Shown piece after piece: positions 24,237-34,093 of a stretch of 64,000 nucleotides of DNA (position 1 is its first letter; every line of letters begins with the position of its first letter). Source of the DNA: Barnesiella merdipullorum (lineage in GTDB: Bacteria > Bacteroidota > Bacteroidia > Bacteroidales > Barnesiellaceae). The notes beneath the pieces are model-generated. The model saw only the letters and a program-made list of their open reading frames with translations, made no database searches and was not told the origin of the DNA. Location: NCBI GenBank assembly GCA_019116365.1, contig DXBT01000008.1:1-64000 (forward strand), written 5' to 3'. The position numbers were made by a program, and so were the translations under genes.

Positions 24237-26762
24237 ATGCAAAAAATTATTTCCTGTATTATCCTAGGGGTGCTGTTTTTTATATTTCCATTCAGCACAA
24301 AAGCCATACCGGCTTATCCTCACACAGTCAACTACACCCAACCCGACGGCACAATACTCTCCATCACACTCACGGGTGACGAACACAGCCACTACTACCA
24401 GACTCTCGACCGTATTCCGGTGAGGAAAGGCGACGACGGTTTCTTCAGATACCTCGATACCCCCGAGTCTTCACGCACGCGTACCTGTATAGCCCGTAAC
24501 CCGCAGGATCGCACGCCCCGCGAAAAAGCCTTCACCGACAGTCTCCGTCTGCACAATTCGTTCAGCCAAGCTGCCCAACAGCGACGGGCCAAAAGCCGCA
24601 CACCCCAGACCCGGGCTTTCGACTTTCCCAGTCGCGGCGAAGTGCAGGGCCTCATCATCCTGGCCCAATATGCCGACGTGAAATTCTCATCGGTAGGTAC
24701 CCGCGAAGCCTTCGATGCCCAGATGAACCAAACGGGATATGCCGAATATGGAGCAACCGGCAGCGCTCGCGACTACTTCACCGCCCAGTCGAACGGGGTA
24801 TTCTTCCCCCACTTCAATGTGGTAGGACCAGTCACCCTCTCGCACGAGATGAAATACTATGGCGAAAACGACTTCTACGGAGCCGACCTCAACCTGGCTA
24901 CGATGATTGCCGAGGCCTGCAACGAAGCCCACGAAAAATGCGGAGTCAATTTTGCCGACTATGACCTCGACAACGACGGCACGGTGGACCTGGTTTACGT
25001 CATCTACGCCGGATATGCCGAGTCGAACGGAGCCGACGACAACACCATCTGGCCGGCCGCCGGTACCCTCGACGAGTTCGGCCAAACCCTCACCCTTGAC
25101 GGCAAGAAAATATCGGCCTTTGCCTGCTCCTCGGAACTGAGTGGCAAGACGGGCGAGACATTGAGCGGTATCGGCACCTTCTGCCACGAGTTCAGCCACT
25201 GTCTGGGGCTGCCCGACCTCTACAATACCGAGTATGGCGACACCTTCGGTATGGGCACCTGGAGTCTTATGGATATGGGCAGCTACAACAACAGCCGTAC
25301 CCCCGTGGGCTACTCGGCCTTCGAGCGATACAGTTGCGGCTGGCTCGATCTGCAAGAGCTTCAGGAGCCGTAGGCCCACGTAACCCTGCCACCGCTCAAC
25401 GAGTCGAATCAGGCTTATGTCATTCGCTCGTCGCAAAACGAAAACGAATTTTTCACTCTCGAAAATCGCCAACAGACCGGCTGGGACCGCTACACCGCAG
25501 GTCACGGACTGATGATTGTACATATCGACTACGACCCTGACGCGTGGAACAACAACACCGTCAACAATACCGTGGGCCACGAGCGAGTACAGATTGTACC
25601 GGCCGACGGCAACTTCACCAGTGCCGAGGGCGACCTCTTCCCCGGTCCAACCTACAACACCTATTTTACCGACGACAGCGACCCGGCTCCCAAGCTGTAC
25701 AGCGGCGGCCTGCTGGGCAAGCCTGTCATCGAGATAGGCGAATCGAACGATACCGTTCACTTTCACTTCATGATCGACCGCCTGCCCGCACCGACCCAAC
25801 TGGAGGCAACCGACATCGAAGGCGACCACTTCACGGCCTCCTGGGAGGCGCTCGACCAGGCCGACTCCTACACCCTCACCCTGGCCGAACAGTTCCCCCT
25901 GAACACCCAGCTCGTAGGTGAATCATTCGCCCAGTTCAAGTCGGGTACCTACCTAGCTCCCGATACCACCGAAATTTCGCAGAAACTCGACGACTATACC
26001 CAGCAACCGGGCTGGACCGGCCAACTCATAGGTCAGTGTGGCGGCCGTTGCTGCCTCAAGGCCAACGGCTACATCGTCTCCCCTAAACTCGACTTTAGCG
26101 GCGACGGCACCTTCACCCTCGAGTTCGAAGCCCAAACCACCCGCAGCTTCTATGACGGACTGGTCATCACCCTCTGCTCGCGGGCCGATTTCACCGGGAC
26201 CAAGACTATCTTCTCGATAAAGAGCCCCACCCAGAAAGAGCGTATTGTACACACCTTCAACACGCCTCTCGACTCGGGTTATATCAAAATCGAGAGCCTC
26301 TCGAACCTGGCCCTGTCGAACCTTGTGCTCTACTCGGGTGAGCCTTCCGACGCACCAAGAGGAGTTCTTCCCGCACATGGCGAACCTGTGACCGCCACCG
26401 GCATTACCGACAACCGCTACACCTTCACCGGGCTCGACCCGCAAAAGCACTACCTCTTCAGAGTACAGGCGCAGAATGACTACACCCGTTCCGATGAATC
26501 GGTAAAACTCAAGGTAGGCACTGCCTTGGCAATCAACGAACCCTCATCGCCCAGCGATCGCTACATCGTCACCGACCAAAATATTCTATATATGCACGGC
26601 CAGCCCGGCGACCTCGTTACCGTAGTCGCACCCTCCGGGCAAATTCTATTCACCCGGCAACTGCAATCGACCGTCACCTCGACGGCCCTTCCACGCGGTT
26701 TATACCTGGTATGCATCGGCCCTGCTACCTTTAAAACGATTTTATCATATTCCACCTTTTAA
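24237..26762 (+). pseudogene. secreted M6-family metalloprotease, interrupted by one in-frame TAG
   Basis: One continuous frame of 842 codons apart from TAG at 25371-25373 (codon 379). Upstream: a signal peptide (ISCIILGVLFFIFPF), a propeptide, and the zinc site CHEFSHCLGLPDLYN with H317, E318 and H321. Downstream, in the same frame: the end of the peptidase domain (HGLMIVHIDYDPDAWNN), a fibronectin-III-like segment, a jelly-roll-like region, and a tail resembling a type IX secretion sorting domain (ALPRGLYLVCIGPATFKT). No other lesion is seen. Without readthrough the product keeps HExxH but loses the rest of the catalytic domain and the tail. A recent nonsense mutation, suppression, or a base-call error are all possible. 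Confidence 0.85.
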
Positions 26763-26773
26763 TCAAAAAAGAT

Positions 26774-29089
26774 ATGAGAAATTTACTACTTGCCGGAGCC
26801 TTGTGCTCCCTCTCGCTGTTACCCGTAACAGCCGCACAAACACTCAATGAAACTTCGACTCCAACAAAAGTCGAAGTAACCCAAACCGCTCGGAAGAGCT
26901 TACGCTCCGAAGCAGCCCGCACCATCAAAAGTTACGAACGCAACGGTCGCAAAATCGAAGTGAAAGAGACCCTCGACGGGAAACGTCGCTTCCACGAATT
27001 TGCCGACCGCCAAAAAAGTCTGGCTCCCGTATATAAAGCACAGAAAGAGGCCACGCCTGCTGCCAACGAGGAATATTCGCTGGCCGAAGGCTTCGAGGGA
27101 TATGCCGACCACATCAACGATGCCGACGCCATCGAGTGGTTGCCCGAAGGCTGGACGACCATCAACACGCACCCCAACTACGACGAGCCCGACGCTCTAT
27201 GGTACAGTTGGTACATCACCGAGCCCAGTATTGTCAAGGGTGTGCCCCTGAACCCCGACAGCAAATACATCGCCTATATTCAGTTCGACGAATATGAAGA
27301 GTCGAACGAGTGGCTCATCACCAAACCTGTGACGGTAAAGGCAGAAGACTACCTCTTCTTCGACTTGAGCTACCTGCCCTGCTACGTCTTCTATAACTTC
27401 TATAACAAAGACGACGGTATCGCCGCCACCATGAAGATCAACATCTCGACCGATGGCGGTGAATCGTGGACTACCCTGCTCGACGTGGCTGACCTGGAGT
27501 ACAGCGAAGATGACTTGTACAATGCCGACTTCCGCAGGTTCAGAATCGACCTCAGCGCCTATGTAGGACAGACGGTATTGATTGCCTTCCAGTATGTAGG
27601 TGTATATGGCGACTCGATGCAGGTCGACGAGGTATATGTACGCCCCATGGAGCCCGTGGCCATCTACAACCGTCCGCAAGGTACCTTCCTCTCGGGCGTC
27701 AACTACAAATGGGAGTCTTACCCTGAAACGACCATCTTCGCTCCCGCCTTCAAAGACCTCGTATGGAACAACTACTCCAACGAAGCTCTCTCGTACCAGT
27801 GGACCTGCGGCAGCGACAGCTACGACACCGACACCTATACGGCCAACTATCCCATAGGCAAAGCCTCGGTGCCCACCCTTACGGCTACGGCCGGCTCGCG
27901 TCAAAGCAGCTATACCTTCAACGGTACCATCACTGCCGGACAATCCATGACCATAGGGAACCTCGATGTCAACAACAACCGCTTGACTGTGCTCACCTAC
28001 AACGACGTACCGGCTCCCCGCAACTACATCTTCGGTAGTTGCGAACTCGATATGCGTGGCTACCACGTCACCTCGAAAGCCGTGATGAATGTCTTCGAAA
28101 AACCCAGCTCCCCGATGCTCATCTCGGGTGTAGATCTGATTCTGGCTACCTTCCAGGCTCCCGATGATGCCGAGTTCTACCTGAGAGCCGTCGAACTGAC
28201 CGACGAGGGTGCCCTGGGCGATACCATCGCCGTGGCTTCGCTCAAGGCTACCGACGTACTGGCTACCGAACTGGGCGGCTACTACGGATATGGCATGCAC
28301 TTCGAATTCCTCCAAGATGTAAACGGCACTCCCATGCCGCAACGACTCGTCATCGACAAACCCATGGCCTATATCCTGGACGGTTTCGACCGCGACGATG
28401 TAGTGATTGGTGTGGTATCGAACAAAATCGAACAGACCTTCGATGCCGGTGCTTTCGTATATCGGCTCCTGACCAAAGAGGGTGAAGACGATATAAACGA
28501 CCTCTCGTCGATGGGTAACTACTCGCTGGCCATGTCGCTCTGCAACGCCTCCATGTCGAGCCTCGGAGCCGACAAGTCGGTTTCGGTTCCCGGTACGGCA
28601 GGCTCTTCGGCCATCACCGTTTACTCGACCCTCTTCATGGCCGACGGCATCGACTGCACCGTAGCCGACTCGTGGTTGACCACAGGCACTCCCAGCGACA
28701 AGGCTTCAGGACAAATCTCGATACCTATCTCGTTCGAAGCTCTTCCCGATGGAACGACTCAACGCTCGACAACACTGACCGTCTCGACGCTCTATGCCGA
28801 CCCGATAACCATCCAGGTTATTCAAGACCAGAATGTTTCGGGCATCACCGGTGCAACCATCCTCGAGGGTCTCTACGTAGCTAAAACGGCTGGCGAGCTG
28901 ACCTTCTGCCACGCTCAAGACAGAGCCGGTAAACTGGCCATCTACAACATGCAGGGTGTGAATGTGGCTACCGTCGATCTCTCGACCAGCGGAACAACCA
29001 CGCTCGACCTTGATCTGGAGAGCGGCATCTATATTGCCGTAGCCCAATATGCCGATGGCGGCTGCGAAAAAGCTAAATTCATCAAATAA
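26774..29089 (+). CDS. secreted choice-of-anchor-J surface protein with T9SS-like tail
   Basis: A 771-residue protein with a signal peptide (NLLLAGALCSLSLLPVTAAQ). Residues ~95-300 form a choice-of-anchor J (cleaved-adhesin, jelly-roll) domain: EGFEGYADHINDADAIEWLP, NEWLITKPVTVKAEDYLFFD, NISTDGGESWTTLLDV and the closing GDSMQVDEVYV. A middle beta-rich region and a BACON-like segment follow. The last ~70 residues (GKLAIYNMQGVNVATVDLST, then LESGIYIAVAQYADG, ending KAKFIK) resemble a type IX sorting domain. It starts 11 nt after the M6 gene and probably shares its transcript, so the pair may be co-secreted. Function, perhaps glycan or protein binding, is not known. Confidence 0.82.
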   Translation: MRNLLLAGALCSLSLLPVTAAQTLNETSTPTKVEVTQTARKSLRSEAARTIKSYERNGRKIEVKETLDGKRRFHEFADRQKSLAPVYKAQKEATPAANEEYSLAEGFEGYADHINDADAIEWLPEGWTTINTHPNYDEPDALWYSWYITEPSIVKGVPLNPDSKYIAYIQFDEYEESNEWLITKPVTVKAEDYLFFDLSYLPCYVFYNFYNKDDGIAATMKINISTDGGESWTTLLDVADLEYSEDDLYNADFRRFRIDLSAYVGQTVLIAFQYVGVYGDSMQVDEVYVRPMEPVAIYNRPQGTFLSGVNYKWESYPETTIFAPAFKDLVWNNYSNEALSYQWTCGSDSYDTDTYTANYPIGKASVPTLTATAGSRQSSYTFNGTITAGQSMTIGNLDVNNNRLTVLTYNDVPAPRNYIFGSCELDMRGYHVTSKAVMNVFEKPSSPMLISGVDLILATFQAPDDAEFYLRAVELTDEGALGDTIAVASLKATDVLATELGGYYGYGMHFEFLQDVNGTPMPQRLVIDKPMAYILDGFDRDDVVIGVVSNKIEQTFDAGAFVYRLLTKEGEDDINDLSSMGNYSLAMSLCNASMSSLGADKSVSVPGTAGSSAITVYSTLFMADGIDCTVADSWLTTGTPSDKASGQISIPISFEALPDGTTQRSTTLTVSTLYADPITIQVIQDQNVSGITGATILEGLYVAKTAGELTFCHAQDRAGKLAIYNMQGVNVATVDLSTSGTTTLDLDLESGIYIAVAQYADGGCEKAKFIK

Positions 29090-29104
29090 AATAACCCTAT
29101 CAAA

Positions 29105-29155
29105 AGGCCTGGGAAAACGAGAGCTCGACAACGGGCTCTCCCCCCCAGGCTTTTT
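29105..29155 (+). terminator. strong intrinsic terminator
   Basis: GCCTGGG (29107-29113) pairs with CCCAGGC (29144-29150), with an inner GAGAGC/GCTCTC stem, followed at once by TTTTT. It lies 16 nt past the stop of the surface protein. Confidence 0.9.
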
Positions 29156-29235
29156 CATATTCACACAGATTCAATTAAAATAAAGCAACAGGGACTATCT
29201 CAGAAATTCTATTTTGAGATAGCATTTTTCAATAA

Positions 29236-30255
29236 TCATCTGTTAATCAGATTCTTAATATACTTTAAAAACCAAGCTAAAGCTATAGATAAAATTAAGT
29301 CTGAACAGAAAACGACAGCATCATACAGCAGGCCATTACCCCCTACTATATATTTCCCAATAGGGCGAGCGAACTCTAACAATGGAAGATGTATTGCGAA
29401 TATATATAATGTATTACACCCTAAATAAGATAATACTCCAACTATATATTTTGCCAAGTTCTTAAAGAGTAAAGACTGCATAAATATAACAGATATACCC
29501 GCAATAGCTATAAATAATAAAATAAAATCATATAATACATCTATTGTTGGTTTCTGTAAATAAAATAAACTACAAAAAACAATAACACTCAGAAACAACA
29601 AACAAACTATATAACTCATATTCAATTCATATAATTGAAAGATATAGTTCTTTCTCTTATACAAAAAATATCCTAAGTGCATATAAATCATTTCTCCTAA
29701 TCCACGACCCAAGAAAAAAGGTAATACAAATCCTCTACTCCCGACTTCCTTCATAGCAAGATATAATATCATAACTATGGTAAAAATAAGCCATTCTCGA
29801 TGAACTATTTTTCTTATACCTACATAAATAACAGACATCCAGAATAGAGATAACAAAAACCAAAGCGGTGTATTTATTATTTCATTTTTATACGGGAATA
29901 AGCTTTTTATTAAAGATTGTAATTGATCTATTGAAAATCGATGTGTCAAGAATAATAATCCCCAATAAAATAAACAACTTAGGAATACAAAAAATATATA
30001 CGGGATCAATAATTGATTGGCTTTTCTCTTCACAATATCTTTATAAGGTTTACTTATATTTAGAACACAACCAGATAAAAAGAAAAACAAAGGCATATGA
30101 AATGAATAAATTTCATCAAACCAAATCAAACTACAATGCCCCCATACTACTAATAATATACCAATCCCTTTTGCAATATCCAAATTTTGATCTCGAACAA
30201 ACATTTGAGAGTTCATTACTTTTGAGGCTATTCCAACCTCAATATTTCCACTCAT
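29236..30255 (-). CDS. acyltransferase 3 family membrane protein (AT-rich)
   Basis: Up to 339 residues with about ten hydrophobic segments. Near the N-terminus DIAKGIGILLVVWGHCSLIW followed by SFHMPLFFFLSGCVL matches the acyltransferase-3/OafA family, with the conserved His in WGH. Such enzymes O-acetylate or succinylate surface glycans. The start is uncertain: ATG at 30255, 30216 and 30204 are in frame, and family alignment favours the later ones. The gene is clearly more AT-rich than its neighbours and uses AT-ending codons, suggesting recent acquisition. The ATG at 30255 lies in the same frame as argB, 9 nt after its TAG. Confidence 0.85.
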   Translation of the reverse strand: MSGNIEVGIASKVMNSQMFVRDQNLDIAKGIGILLVVWGHCSLIWFDEIYSFHMPLFFFLSGCVLNISKPYKDIVKRKANQLLIPYIFFVFLSCLFYWGLLFLTHRFSIDQLQSLIKSLFPYKNEIINTPLWFLLSLFWMSVIYVGIRKIVHREWLIFTIVMILYLAMKEVGSRGFVLPFFLGRGLGEMIYMHLGYFLYKRKNYIFQLYELNMSYIVCLLFLSVIVFCSLFYLQKPTIDVLYDFILLFIAIAGISVIFMQSLLFKNLAKYIVGVLSYLGCNTLYIFAIHLPLLEFARPIGKYIVGGNGLLYDAVVFCSDLILSIALAWFLKYIKNLINR

Positions 30256-30264
30256 ATCTCTATC

Positions 30265-31038
30265 CTATTTTATAACCCTTGTTCCCTCACCCTTCTGCCC
30301 GATGGCATCGGCCCGGGTGATGATTACCTCGCGCACGCCATGGCGAATGGCGTCGAAGGCATTTTCGAGCTTGGGTATCATACCGCCTTGAATCACCCCT
30401 TGAGTCCGAAGCTCCTCGAACCGAGGACGGGAAATCTCGGCAATCACGCTGCAATCGTCGTTCTCGTCGCGCAGCACGCCCCGCTTCTCGAAACAATAGA
30501 CCAGCGACACATCATAACGCGAGGCCAAGGCCTTGGCCGTTTCGCCCGCCATCGTGTCGGCATTGGTATTGAGCATCGTGCCTTTGCCATCGTGCGTGAG
30601 GGGTGCTATCACGGGCACAACTCCCATCTCGATAAGGCCCGACAGGGCGGTGCCATCGACTCGACGCACATCGCCCACATAACCGTAGTCGATATCCTGC
30701 ACCGGCCGTTTGTCCGACAGAAGTATATTCATGTCGGCGCCCGTCATACCCAAGGCATTTACCCCCAAGGCCTGCAGACCGGCTACGATATTCTTGTTCA
30801 CCAGACCGCCATAGACCATGGTCACCACCTCGAGCATCGGCCGGTCGGTGATGCGACGACCACCCACCATGCGACTCTCTATGCCCAACCGCGACGCCAT
30901 GGCCGTGGCCGACCGACCGCCCCCGTGCACCAGCACCTTGCGGCCGGGTATCGCGGCAAACGAAGCGAGCAGGCGGCTCAATGCCTCCTGCTCCTCCACA
31001 ATCTTACCGCCCACTTTTATCAGTGTAAGTTTCTCCAT
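30265..31038 (-). CDS. argB: acetylglutamate kinase (ArgB)
   Basis: A 257-residue amino-acid kinase. LIKVGGKIVEE forms the phosphate-binding N-terminus, VLVHGGGRSATAMASRLGIE follows, and GTMLNTNADTMAGETAKALA and GGMIPKLENAFDAI are the substrate and nucleotide segments. It phosphorylates N-acetyl-L-glutamate in arginine synthesis. Bacteroides uses N-succinyl intermediates at the ornithine step, so a succinylated substrate is possible here. It ends in TAG after GEGTRVIK, the normal family C-terminus, and lies 6 nt after prfB. Confidence 0.95.
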   Translation of the reverse strand: MEKLTLIKVGGKIVEEQEALSRLLASFAAIPGRKVLVHGGGRSATAMASRLGIESRMVGGRRITDRPMLEVVTMVYGGLVNKNIVAGLQALGVNALGMTGADMNILLSDKRPVQDIDYGYVGDVRRVDGTALSGLIEMGVVPVIAPLTHDGKGTMLNTNADTMAGETAKALASRYDVSLVYCFEKRGVLRDENDDCSVIAEISRPRFEELRTQGVIQGGMIPKLENAFDAIRHGVREVIITRADAIGQKGEGTRVIK

Positions 31039-31044
31039 CCCGGT

Positions 31045-32167
31045 TTATACGTTGCTTTCGTCACCGCCGAACTCCATCAAATAGGCTTTAATAAAGCCAT
31101 CGATCTTACCATCCATCACGCCTTGTACGTCCGAAGTCTGGTAGTTGGTGCGGTGGTCTTTCACCCGGCGGTCGTCAAATACATAACTGCGTATCTGCGA
31201 CCCCCACTCGATTTTCTTCTTGCCGGCCTCGATTTTGGCCTGCTCGGCCATACGATGCTGCAACTCCTTGTCGTACAAGATAGAACGCAACTGACGCATG
31301 GCATTCTCGCGGTTCTTGGGTTGGTCGCGAGTCTCGGTATTCTCGATCAGAATCTCCTCTTCCTCACCGGTATAGGGATCTTTGAACTGGTAGCGCAACC
31401 GCACACCCGACTCCACTTTGTTCACATTCTGTCCACCGGCGCCACTCGAGCGGAAGGTATCCCACGAGATGTTGGCCGGGTTGATGTTGATCTCGATCGT
31501 GTCATCGACCAGCGGGGTAACAAATACCGAGGCAAACGATGTCATGCGCTTGCCCTGTGCGTTGTAGGGCGATACCCGTACCAGACGGTGTACACCGTTC
31601 TCGCTCTTGAGGTAACCATAGGCATAGTCGCCCTCAATCTGTATCGTTACCGACTTGATACCGGCCTCGTCGCCTTCGAGAATATTGGAGATGGCGGTCT
31701 TGTAGTTGTGCTGTTCGCACCAGCGCAAGTACATACGCATGAGCATCGAAGCCCAGTCTTGCGCCTCGGTACCCCCGGCACCCGAGTTGATTTTCAGCAC
31801 GACTCCCAACTTATCTTCTTCGCGGCGCAGCATATTGCGCAACTCGAGATTCTCGATGAGCGTCATTGTGCGGTGATAGATTTCATCGACCTCCTCTTCG
31901 GTCACGATGCCCTCTTTCACGAAATCGAAGGCCAGTTTCAGCTCCTCGACCGCTTTCTCAATCTCGGTATAGCTGTCTATCCAAAAGTGTAGAGCCTTGA
32001 CCTTTTTCATCTGCGCTTCGGCCTTCTTCTGGTCTTCCCAAAAGTCGGGCACATGGGTGCGCAACTCCTCTTCTTCTACCTCGATTTTCTTCGAATCGAT
32101 GTCAAAGATACCTCCTCAACGCCAACTTGCGTTCTTCTGTCTCTTTTAATTGTTCTTGTGTAATCAT
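31045..32167 (-). CDS. prfB: peptide chain release factor 2, with programmed +1 frameshift
   Basis: RF2 needs a ribosomal frameshift here. ATG at 32167 opens 21 codons (MITQEQLKETEERKLALRRY then Leu CTT) that stop at TGA (32104-32102). A +1 shift on CTT reads GAC at 32103 and continues DIDSKKIEVEE through the main frame to TAA at 31045, about 373 residues in all. The GGQ peptide-release motif is in SGAGGQNVNKVESG; the SPF-type stop-recognition loop appears as VRVSPYNAQGKRMTSF. UGA recognition by RF2 makes the shift an autoregulatory loop. Its promoter overlaps the terminator of the gene upstream. argB follows by 6 nt. Confidence 0.96.
32101..32116 (-). promoter_or_regulatory. prfB frameshift site
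   Basis: On the minus strand: AGGAGG (32116-32111), TAT, CTT, TGA, C. This is the canonical RF2 element: an internal Shine-Dalgarno three bases before a slippery CUU codon followed by UGA C. The SD-like element is perfect although SDs are rare upstream of genes in this window. Confidence 0.95.
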
Positions 32168-32194
32168 ATCTTTATCACTTGTTTCTGTTATACG

Positions 32195-32224
32195 AAAAAA
32201 GGGTGTACAAAATTATACACCCTT
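32195..32224 (-). terminator. terminator of the acyl-CoA ligase gene
   Basis: AAGGGTGTA (32199-32207) pairs perfectly with TACACCCTT (32216-32224) around an 8-nt loop. On the minus strand the stem is followed by TTTTTTCG. It begins 31 nt past the ligase stop. The loop and spacer are also part of the prfB promoter. Confidence 0.85.
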
Positions 32225-32239
32225 GTGCTATTTACCAAA
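32208..32239 (-). promoter_or_regulatory. prfB promoter overlapping a terminator hairpin
   Basis: TTTG (32239-32236), 20 nt, TAATTTTG (32215-32208): a full consensus match. The -7 box is exactly the loop of the upstream terminator and the spacer covers its first arm. Predicted transcription start near 32200, a ~33-nt leader to ATG 32167. Confidence 0.75.
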
Positions 32240-32254
32240 TTTCGGTTTTCGTTT

Positions 32255-34063
32255 TTAGGCATACATGGCCTCTATCTCGTCCTTGTAGAGCAGATTGATG
32301 ACCGAGCGACGTATCTTGAGCGTGTTGGTCAACTCGCCCTTTTCCATGCTGAAGGCACGAGGCAACAGCGTGAAGCGCTTGATTTGCTCAAAGCGGGCAA
32401 AGTTCTTTTGCAAGGCATCGATTCGCTCCGAGATGAGGGCATGAATCTTTTGGTTCTTCACCAGCTCCTCGAGGTTGCGATACTGGATATGCTTTTGGGC
32501 GGCATACTCTTTCAACGCCTCGAAGGCGGGGATGATGATTGCCGTTACATACTTGCGCTGGTCGCCGATGACAGCCACTTGGTCGATGTATTTATCCTCG
32601 CCCAGGCGCGTTTCCAAGGCTTGGGGAGCGATGTATTTCCCGTTCGACGTCTTGAACAGGTCTTTCAACCGTTCGGTCAAGGCCAAGGCTCCTTCGCCGT
32701 TTATCTTGCCGGCATCGCCCGTGCGGAACCAGCCATCCTCGGTAAAGACGCGGGCCGTCTCCTCGGGCTTGCGATAATAGCCCTTCATCACGGTCTTACC
32801 CTTTACCAGTATCTCGTTATTCTCACCCAACTTCACCTGGATATCGGGCATGAGCGAACCCACGGTACCGAACTCGTAGCCGGTCCTATCGAAACAGCTT
32901 ACCGTAGCAGTCGTCTCGGAGAGGCCGTACCCATAGACGATGTTGATGCCGCAAATGTGCAAGAACTCGTTAATCGTGTCGGAGAGCGGAGCTCCGGCCG
33001 TGGGGAAGATATTGCCATTCTCCACACCTACGGCCCGACGTATCTTCGAGAACACGAACTTGTCGTAGAATCGATATTGCCATTCGAGCCACAGGGGAAC
33101 TCGCTTCCCTACCCGCAGACACTCTATGTTGCGGCGACGGCTTATCACACAGGCTCGCTCGGCCAGGCGACGGGTCACGCCCTTCGTTCTCGACAACTTG
33201 TCTTGTATGGCCGAATAGACCTTCTCCCAAAAACGGGGCACACTGCACATGATGGTGGGGCGCACCTCGCGAATGGTATTCTGTATATCTTTGGGATCCA
33301 CGTTGATGGCAACACGCATGCCCACCGTCAAGCAATAATACGACCAGGCCCGTTCAAAGACATGGGTCAACGGCAGGAAACAGAGCGACACATCGCTGTC
33401 GGAGCAGGTCACCAGCCGTTGCAGGTGGATGCGCATGGCCTCGTCGTAATTGGAGTGGGCCAGCATCACCCCCTTGGGTTCACCGGTCGTACCCGAGGTA
33501 TAAATGAGCGTAGCCAAATCGTCGGGGCTGCCAGCATTGCGGCGACGCTCCACCTCGGCAACCACCTCGGCACCAGCTTTACGACCCAGCTCCATAAGCT
33601 CCTCGAAATAGAGTGACGTATCGTCATCTTCAACCCGTTCGATGGCCGGGTCGAAAAGAATCAGTCGCTCCAATGTGGGGCACTCCCGCAAAGCAATAAT
33701 GGCGTTGTCGTATTGTACCTGCCCGCCTACAAACAAGAAGCGAACCTCGGCCTCATTGATAATGTATTTGATTTGGTCGAGCGAGCTGGTGGGATAGAGC
33801 GGAACAACTACCGCGCGATTGTCAAACGCAGCAAAGTCCACAATAAACCCTTCGGGTTTGTTTTGAGTATATGTAGAGATGTTTTCCTGTTCGCGAATTC
33901 CCAAGAGAACCATAGCCTGAGCTATGTGTGATACCTGTTCAGCAAAGCGGGCCCAAGAGGTGGGAACCCATTGATTGGTTGTGTAGTCCTTGTGGCTGAA
34001 CGCCTCACGGTTTCCATATTTGGCAGCCTGTTTACGGACCAACGCAGTGAGTTGATTTACCAT
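32255..34063 (-). CDS. AMP-forming long-chain acyl-CoA ligase
   Basis: A 602-residue ANL-superfamily enzyme of the FadD15/long-chain type. The ATP loop LIYTSGTTGEPKGVM lies near residue 188; GYGLSETTATVSCF and DGWFRTGDAGKING (hinge and second domain) follow, with KTSNGKYIAPQALE near the C-terminus (catalytic Lys region in GKYIAP). It activates fatty acids to acyl-CoA via acyl-AMP, for lipid recycling or degradation. Single-gene transcription is suggested by a -7 box upstream (34093-34086) and a terminator downstream. No membrane segments. Confidence 0.92.
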   Translation of the reverse strand: MVNQLTALVRKQAAKYGNREAFSHKDYTTNQWVPTSWARFAEQVSHIAQAMVLLGIREQENISTYTQNKPEGFIVDFAAFDNRAVVVPLYPTSSLDQIKYIINEAEVRFLFVGGQVQYDNAIIALRECPTLERLILFDPAIERVEDDDTSLYFEELMELGRKAGAEVVAEVERRRNAGSPDDLATLIYTSGTTGEPKGVMLAHSNYDEAMRIHLQRLVTCSDSDVSLCFLPLTHVFERAWSYYCLTVGMRVAINVDPKDIQNTIREVRPTIMCSVPRFWEKVYSAIQDKLSRTKGVTRRLAERACVISRRRNIECLRVGKRVPLWLEWQYRFYDKFVFSKIRRAVGVENGNIFPTAGAPLSDTINEFLHICGINIVYGYGLSETTATVSCFDRTGYEFGTVGSLMPDIQVKLGENNEILVKGKTVMKGYYRKPEETARVFTEDGWFRTGDAGKINGEGALALTERLKDLFKTSNGKYIAPQALETRLGEDKYIDQVAVIGDQRKYVTAIIIPAFEALKEYAAQKHIQYRNLEELVKNQKIHALISERIDALQKNFARFEQIKRFTLLPRAFSMEKGELTNTLKIRRSVINLLYKDEIEAMYA

Positions 34064-34085
34064 AAATTCAGTTATAAATCTGCCG

Positions 34086-34093
34086 CAAAGTTA
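34086..34093 (-). promoter_or_regulatory. -7 box upstream of the acyl-CoA ligase
   Basis: TAACTTTG on the minus strand, 22 nt before the ligase ATG, matches TAnnTTTG. No clear TTTG at the expected -33 distance. Confidence 0.55.

Noticed and set aside
30340..31992. A 550-codon open frame antisense to argB and prfB
   Set aside because: Both genes on the other strand are well-conserved families; the antisense translation is low-complexity and crosses both genes and their intergenic gap.
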